DNA from: Dastarcus helophoroides
Lineage: Eukaryota > Arthropoda > Insecta > Coleoptera > Bothrideridae
Direction of reading: 5' to 3'
Length of the DNA: 64,000 bases
Assembly: GCA_028583605.1 (NCBI GenBank)
Contig: CM053325.1
Coordinates: forward strand, 43,346,987 to 43,410,986
Shown piece after piece: positions 57,664 through 64,000 of the stretch. Both the position numbers and the translations under genes were made by a program. Within the stretch, counting starts at the first letter, position 1, and each line of letters starts with the position of its first letter. Under the pieces are notes generated by a model. It ran no database searches. It saw nothing but the letters and a program-made list of their open reading frames with translations, and was not told the origin of the DNA.

Positions 57664-59395
57664 CAATTCCATCATGGCTTCGAAGCACCGCGAGTAGGAT
57701 GTGGAAACAAGGATAGATGGCAATGAACCGCCTCCTTAAAAAAGAGTAGGTTGTAATTTTTGAGAAAAATTCCTTTCGGTAACAAGTTCCGTAGCATGAT
57801 AAACTCTATAAAAAAAAGTCTGCGTAGACAGAAGGTCTCACTCTCTCAACTTGAACCGCTCAGGAATTTGCTGCTTTCGACTATCTTATATGCCTCAAAA
57901 ATCTTGCCCTTGGGAAGATCAATCCTATTAGTTCCTGCGAGCATCTTCCATGATAGTACTTGTAGAAAAGAAAAGAGTCACCAACCATCCGCCTGTGCTT
58001 TAGTGTTTCGAGAGACTTGGTCAAACTCTCGTCATCAATAGGCGCTAAAGTGTGCTTTGAGGCTGAACTCCAAACATGAGATTAGTATTCCAGTGTTGAC
58101 CTAATTTGAGCTTTGTACAGTATAAGTAGCTGTTAACATGTGAAGTACTTCTTAACTCTAAAAAGAAAGCCTAGCTTCTGAGAAGCGGACTTGGCAATGG
58201 CGCTCACATGATCGTCCCAAGAGAAGTTAGTGTTTGCATTCACTCTTAAGACAGACATATTAGATCTCATCGGAAAAATTCTACTGTCCATTAGTATATT
58301 TGTTGCATAACCCCCTGATGGTTTTTAGGAGAAAACCGTGGCCTGAGTTTTTGAAGCTTTGAAGTCGACCAGATTTTTCTTACCCCATTTCATAATGATT
58401 TCGAGATTGATTGATGATTTAGTTATCTGCATCTGCTGTTCCCTTGGTCGATCTGAAGCAGTGACGGATAATGGTTTTTTGGAGAAAAAAGATGACGCAA
58501 GGCTACTACCATCTGCATAGCTTCATATTGGATTAAATTTGAAGCTAAGAGATCATTTATGTGTAACAGAAACAGATTAGGAGACAGAACAGATCCCTGA
58601 GGCACTCCTGCATTAATCGCAAATGTCTCGGGTGAGATGCGATCGACGACGACCTGAAGAGATCTGTCAGCGAGAAAATTTAATATTAAATGACAGAGTC
58701 CAGGAGGAAGACCATAAGATGTTAATTTGGCGGGAAGAAGGCCTTTGAGATATCCAATACCACAAGCCTAGCCTCACCATGTTTTTCCATAGCTAAGTTA
58801 CAAATATGAGTAACATAAGCCAGTAGATCGCTAGTTGAGTGTTGTTATCTGAAACCGCATTGCCTGTCCGAGATGATTCTATTCTCCTCCAGATATTTGA
58901 GAATCTCGATGTTAATAACCGATTCCATCACTTTAGATAAAACGGGCAATAAAGATATAGGGTGGTAGCTGTTATCCAGATTCCTTTTTCCCTTTTTAGG
59001 GACATGCTGCACCCTAGCAGATTTCCAGATGCTAGGGAATACACCTTTGTTGTAAGAGAGTGTTTGCTAAAGACAGAAGTCAACTCTGGAGCGCACTTAT
59101 TAAGAACAATAGCGGGGATACCATCAAGGCTAGAAGCTTTCGAGGTGTCGAGCTCGAGGAGAATCTTCCTGATTGGGCGTTGTCTGAAAACAACCTTAGG
59201 AAAAATAGAAGGTTCTGCGTTTTGAAATGAAGGTTGGAATTTTCAGCAAACAATAAGGCTAGCAGATTAGCCTTTTCTTTGGAAGTAGTCGCAATATTGT
59301 TATTTTCATCGAGTAAAGATGGAAAATTTGAAGATGTAAAATTCTTTCCAATCGACTTTGCAAATTCTCAAACGGGCCTGGAAACGTTCGGACAG
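57664..59395 (-). pseudogene. CR1/Jockey-group LINE copy 2, 5'-truncated
   Basis: Inverted and diverged counterpart of 46260-48000. On minus it keeps the RT motif B PQGSVLSPNLFLLHINDLLA and, in the next frame, SYADGSSLASS, a YADD box with one Asp changed to Gly. Frameshifts and stops are frequent. The 5' end stops at about 59395 inside the RT N-terminal region, the usual LINE 5' truncation. Near its 3' end it has about 50 bp not present in copy 1. Confidence 0.78.
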
Positions 59396-60770
59396 TTGAA
59401 ATTGAAACTTCTTCAGTCAAATTCCCAAATAACCCAAAATTTTAAAAAAGTGAAATTTTTCAAAATAAAGTTTTTCTATAAATTTAAAATAACCCAAGAT
59501 GTACGATGTAACAAAAGTTACAAAGTCTACTAGTAGTCAGGAATCTTTCTTGTATTTTTGGGTTGCATTATAACAACAGCCAAGTACAAGTACCCTTACG
59601 TAACACAAGCCTTTAGGTAACTAATGTCAAATTTAATGTTAGTAAAATTATCTCTGTTAATATGAAATTTAACGGTATGTAATAAATGACAAATTTTACT
59701 TATAATTGCTAGACGATTCATTAAAGGATTACAGTAGATACATGACAGTCCATTAAAAAATACATTTCTGTTAATGTCAAGTAAGAATTTTTAAATGTTT
59801 TTTTTTGTATCCCTATAATAATAGCGTAAATAATAAGAAAGAAGAAAGAACTACTTTGCTAATTTAACCAAATTTGTATCTTTAATAAGAAAAAAGTTAA
59901 CAACAGTGCCGCCTTCATTTTGAAGAGACCGTATATTAGTGACCTTTGTAATTAATGTTGATTGCATCGTACGTGCTAACTGTAATTCTTACCAATAATT
60001 TCTTCAATTATCATATACTAAAAATCAGTCAGTTACAGCTTACTCAATGGAAACCACGTCCGTTAAGTATACACATCAGGAAAGTCAAATACTGTCCATA
60101 GGGAGAATGTTAATGAGAGATTTAACATTGGGAGCTAATAGTGGGATAGATGGGCGGCGTCTTGTATTCTCCTACACCGGTGTAAACAATTCAACGCAGA
60201 GCGCAGCGTTCAGTGCTGGCGGAGATTTCAGTAGTATGTAATAGCTTCTAATCTGTTTTGTTACGGGATTACTACTGACAGGCAACAATTTTATTAAAAT
60301 TTGCGTACCACATGCTGTTTGTTCTTTTAGTCTGTTGATTTAATCAACGTCCGAGGCAAAATAAAACTGATATTCTTTGATAACCAAAATAAATAAACGA
60401 GATTTCTTAAAAAAATTAAGTAATAATTCTAATGAAGAATATAACAAAATAACTCTTTAAACATTCCAATATAAAAAGTTCAAATAATATTCCAGTCTGT
60501 TGTAAAACTCTCGATGAATTTTTTGTAATATCTAAAATGGAAGATACAAGCATGCTGCGTCAAAGTAGGGGAATACGTTCAGCGGCCGTACAAAACTATG
60601 GAAGGGACAATTCTTAGCGTTTTACATAGACAATGAAAATTTTTCCTTATCTGTATGTGCCTTATCATAGCAAACCGCCAAAAAAGGCCAAACCTGGTCT
60701 ATGACTGTTGGTAATAAACATTTTTAACTTTTAGCACGTTCGAATGTTTTATTACAGAACATTTAACTGG
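59396..60770. other. Unassigned sequence
   Basis: No recognisable gene. A 64-codon plus frame at 60047-60241 (LGANSGIDGRRLVFSYTGVN) has balanced composition but no homologue that I recognise. An initiating exon for Cht6 might lie here or beyond the window, but I cannot support one. Confidence 0.45.
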
Positions 60771-62990
60771 CAATTTAAAATGAAATTTTAAATTCGAAAT
60801 TATAATTTCTTCCAACACATCAAAGTGTTCCAATTTTTTATTTTACCCCCGAAATTTTAAATTTCACGTCAATATTTCGGATATTTTTCTAAATTTAAAT
60901 TTAAATTTTCTATTAGAAATTTCTCTTAAACCTTAAACTCAACTCTTTCTCGTAATTTCGATTTATGCTGAAAATTTCAACTCTAATTTGGAAATTTCGA
61001 TTGTAGTCTTGTTTACCCTATAAACGGAAAATTCCGACTTTAAGTCGAACGTTAAAAGTTTTAAATTAAAATCGAAATTTAAAGTAAAAAGAATTAAAAA
61101 TTTGTAATCGTAAATTCAAAATTCTAAAAAAAAAGAAAAGGGATTCATGAAGATATTGTCGAAATAGCAGGCTTTTAAAGGGTTTTTCAGTTTCAACCTA
61201 AAATCTGTAATAATTTAGCTATTTTTGAAATATTTAAAATGTCCCCAAAAATTTTCCAGATGTTCCTACTTTTTTTTCAAATTTCCATGATTTTTCTATT
61301 AAAATTTAACTTTTTAACTCGAAACTTCCACCTAATGTTTGAAACTTGGACTTCAGCGTTTTTATTTTACTGTCGTTATTTCAGGCAGAAAATATCGAAA
61401 TTTTTGTTTTAAAGATATACTTCTTCCAGGATTGGACCGTGTCGAAGAACTACTAAAAGTACTTTTGGTGGTTCTTTGGCACGGTCCAATCCCGGAAAAA
61501 GTATATCCTGTACTGACTCTGGCAGTGGAAGCCTTCGTTATCATTTTAGTTTTAAGTTGAAAAATGTAACTCAGGTCAAGGTTCCATATTTAATCTTCAA
61601 GTTTCTTCAAAAATTCAAAATTTTTAAAAGGAATCGACATTTTAAGATAAATTTCTAAATTTTGAATATTTTCTCAAGAGTTCTGATTTTTCAAATTTTC
61701 TTGTTAAGTTTTACTTTTTTATTGAAAAGGCAAAAAATTTTACTTTAAAATCGAAATTTTAGATTAGAATTAAAGAATAAAATTAAAAATCCTATTTTTA
61801 AATCCCTAGTTTACTGCAAATAATAATTTGATTTTCGTCTCAAAATTTCGATCTCTTTTAGAAATCCGATTTTAAATAGAAATTTAAATAAAAATGTAAA
61901 ATGGGTACTACAAGATTCAAGAAAATGTTGGAAAATACCCACTTAATAACCTATAAAAACATATTGAAATATTGAATTTTTGTTTGCCAAAATTCTGTTT
62001 AAAATTTCAATTTCGATTTATTTTAAATTCCACTACGTTTAAAGTAACGTTTTTACTTTAACCTGAATATTTCGATACGTTATAGAGACATGAATTTTTA
62101 TTCAAAATTTCGATGTTAATATTAACCTTAAAATTTTTCTCGAAAATTATTTCTCTTGAACTTACAATTACACCTTTCTCAAAATTTCAATTATGTGTAA
62201 TATACTTTAGGTTTCTTTTTTTTTAATCTCAAAATTCAAGCTTTTTTCTCCAAATTTAGAAGATTATTTTATTTTTTTACTTCATTTTGAGTTGAAAATT
62301 TCACATTTTTCTCATAAATTTAACTTAAATTCCAAAATTTGTACATTGTTTTCAAAATTTTAAATTACAAGTTTAATATTCAATTCACTTCAACCTATTA
62401 CAATCAAAATGTCACAGTTTTACTTAAAATTACGAGTTGAAATTTGACTTTTTTTTAATGAATATTAAGTACTTCACAAAAATTCGACTTTTTAATCTTT
62501 GTGTTCAAAAGCAAACTTTAACTATCGATTTTAAACTCAAACCTTTAGAATAAAACAAGAGAAATTCTAAGATAAAATCGACATTTTCAGAATAAACTAA
62601 AATTCATAAAGTTAAATCAAAATTTTGTGAGATTAAAATCAAAGTTTCTAAAAAATAGTTTACTAAAATGGTTCTGAAAATTTCAATTTCAAACTAAATT
62701 TAAAATTAAAATCAATTTTCTGACAACAAATTCTTGATATCGAACCCAAAATTACGTTACCTTACGACGTTTTTGTAAAAATTTTGAGTTTGGATTCAAG
62801 CTTTCAATCTAACAAATTCTAAAATCTTGGGCTTGGACTTTTTGGACGAATATAAACTCATGTTTTTAACACGAATAAATTCGATTTCAGTTTTGATTTT
62901 TATGAAGACATTCTTGAAATTTTTGATATTAAATTGGAGAATAAAGAAATTTCAAAATTTTGTCTAAAATTTTAACCGGAAATTCTATAT
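60771..62990. repeat. AAATTTCGA phrase block with embedded palindrome
   Basis: About 2.2 kb of the degenerate phrase family (AAATTTCGATTTAT, TCGAAATTTAAAGT, TCAAAATTTCGATC) in mixed orientation. A sharply different, GC-richer palindrome sits inside at 61414-61507. Confidence 0.58.
61414..61507. repeat. 94-bp loopless palindrome
   Basis: Two 47-nt arms abut at 61460/61461. They match except at six positions, all transitions. As plus-strand RNA, four of the six would still pair as G-U wobbles. The core GATTGGACCGTG / CACGGTCCAATC is perfectly conserved. The frames read through it on both strands are by-products of the palindrome. Confidence 0.78.
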
Positions 62991-64000
62991 TTTGTGCGAG
63001 AAAAGTAAGAAAGTCGAAGTTTAAATTCAAATTTTCGATTTCGCGTGAAAAAAAATCGAAATCTTAAATTTAAGCCAGAAAATCAACTAGGAGGGTGTGC
63101 GTTCTTAACTTTACTGTTGATTTAATTATTTTATTAAACAATTTAATTGAAAAGGACTATAGAATTTAAATAAAAATAGGAATATACGTATCTAAAAATC
63201 TAATTTTATTTTATCATGAATTCTGTGCATTTAATTATTTTTGGATGGGTCTATTATTAAAATATGGTTAAAATTTAAGATATCTTTATTAATTACGTAT
63301 ACTTTCAATAAATAATGTTTCATACATTACAAATTTGAACACTTTAATTAAGTAATCTTAAAACAGATTATATTTCTAACCTAGGAACACAAATATTTCT
63401 AAGGTAGCTTCTAAACCAAAAAATACTTTCTTCGTTATTATGAATCATATTTTTTGGATTTAAGCGGTAGTTTTCAGTATTTTATATCCTGATAGTTTTT
63501 TTTACAATATATTTGAATATTATTAGAGAAAGAAATTTTCCAAATTTTAATTCTTTTCTAGAAAGACCACATTGATAAGAATTAGTTATAGAGTCTTTTT
63601 CCTTAAACTTATTTTTAAATTGCAAAAAACGTTACTTAATTTAAGGATAAAAATTTAACTCTTTCACTTTTAAGTAAGAAACATGAAAATCCTGAAAAGA
63701 ATGTTGTCTGCCTAGTTTAAGTTTTAAAAAATTCCATATCTAAAATTCAATTAATATGTATATATCTCAAAAAATTAACTATTTTTGCAACGACATTTTT
63801 TTTACAAGCAAGTTGTATGGAATAAATAAAGAAAGAATGAACTGTAATGTAAAGTTGATTGTACCAAAAATTTAAAACAATAAAAATTTATCCTTTTATT
63901 TTTAGATTCCTTTTTTAACTCTTTCACTGAGTTTAAACATTTGCGCCAGTCGGCCTTTAAAAGAAAGCAAAGGTTCAATCAACTCTTTTTATTTTTTCTT
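62991..64000. other. AT-rich sequence, nothing recognised
   Basis: No reading frame of note, no inverted repeats and no structured RNA seen up to the end of the window. Confidence 0.6.

Noticed and set aside
61339..61658. Overlapping frames of 60-73 codons on both strands at the palindrome
   Set aside because: They exist because the palindrome is open in both directions; no protein motif or start context supports them.

Overview
This is a 64 kb, very AT-rich eukaryotic window, almost certainly from an insect nuclear genome. The evidence is one long split gene with clean GT-AG introns, an insect-type chitinase architecture, and introns full of Penelope-like, LINE, hAT, mariner-like and foldback elements. 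The abundance and kinds of repeat would fit a beetle or a similar large insect genome, but I cannot fix the order from sequence alone.

The only clear host gene is a group VI (Cht6-type) chitinase on the minus strand. I can join 17 coding exons in one uninterrupted frame, from 44057 down to the stop codon at 4412, giving about 2212 residues. They encode in order the hydrophobic core of a signal peptide (43997-44057), a complete GH18 catalytic domain with all four family motifs and the catalytic Glu (seven exons, 43512-19340), a short Ser/Thr/Lys linker (two exons), one six-cysteine CBM14 chitin-binding domain (15643-16007), and a very long Thr/Ser/Arg-rich tail whose last exon alone is 3.9 kb. 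The exon with the start codon was not found; it must lie upstream, above 44060 or outside the window. The product should be a secreted cuticle or extracellular-matrix chitinase.

The introns and the 5' flank are crowded with repeats. At 9.6-15.4 kb there are several foldback elements and an RTE-like LINE relic. At 20.7-25.4 kb there are a foldback element and two hAT-type elements with recognisable 8-bp target duplications. At 31.2-36.6 kb there is a 5.4 kb inverted repeat made of two head-to-head, diverged Penelope-like element copies, with a well-formed hammerhead ribozyme in its spacer. At 37.5-38.5 kb there is a second Penelope-type GIY-YIG fragment between inverted arms. At 45-49.4 kb there is a LINE split by a decayed hAT transposon, and a 5'-truncated relative lies on the opposite strand at 57.7-59.4 kb. 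A second well-formed hammerhead ribozyme lies at 56935-56981 (minus strand).

Several kilobase-scale blocks (1-740, 16.5-18.5, 21-24.3, 25.9-28.2, 36.9-37.5, 38.6-39.2, 60.8-63 kb) consist of a degenerate phrase in which poly-T/poly-A alternates with an AAATTTCGA-like core. No known repeat class explains it for me. The most interesting points are the two hammerhead ribozymes, the PLE palindrome, the periodic basic motifs and symmetric exons of the chitinase tail, and the unexplained phrase repeats.
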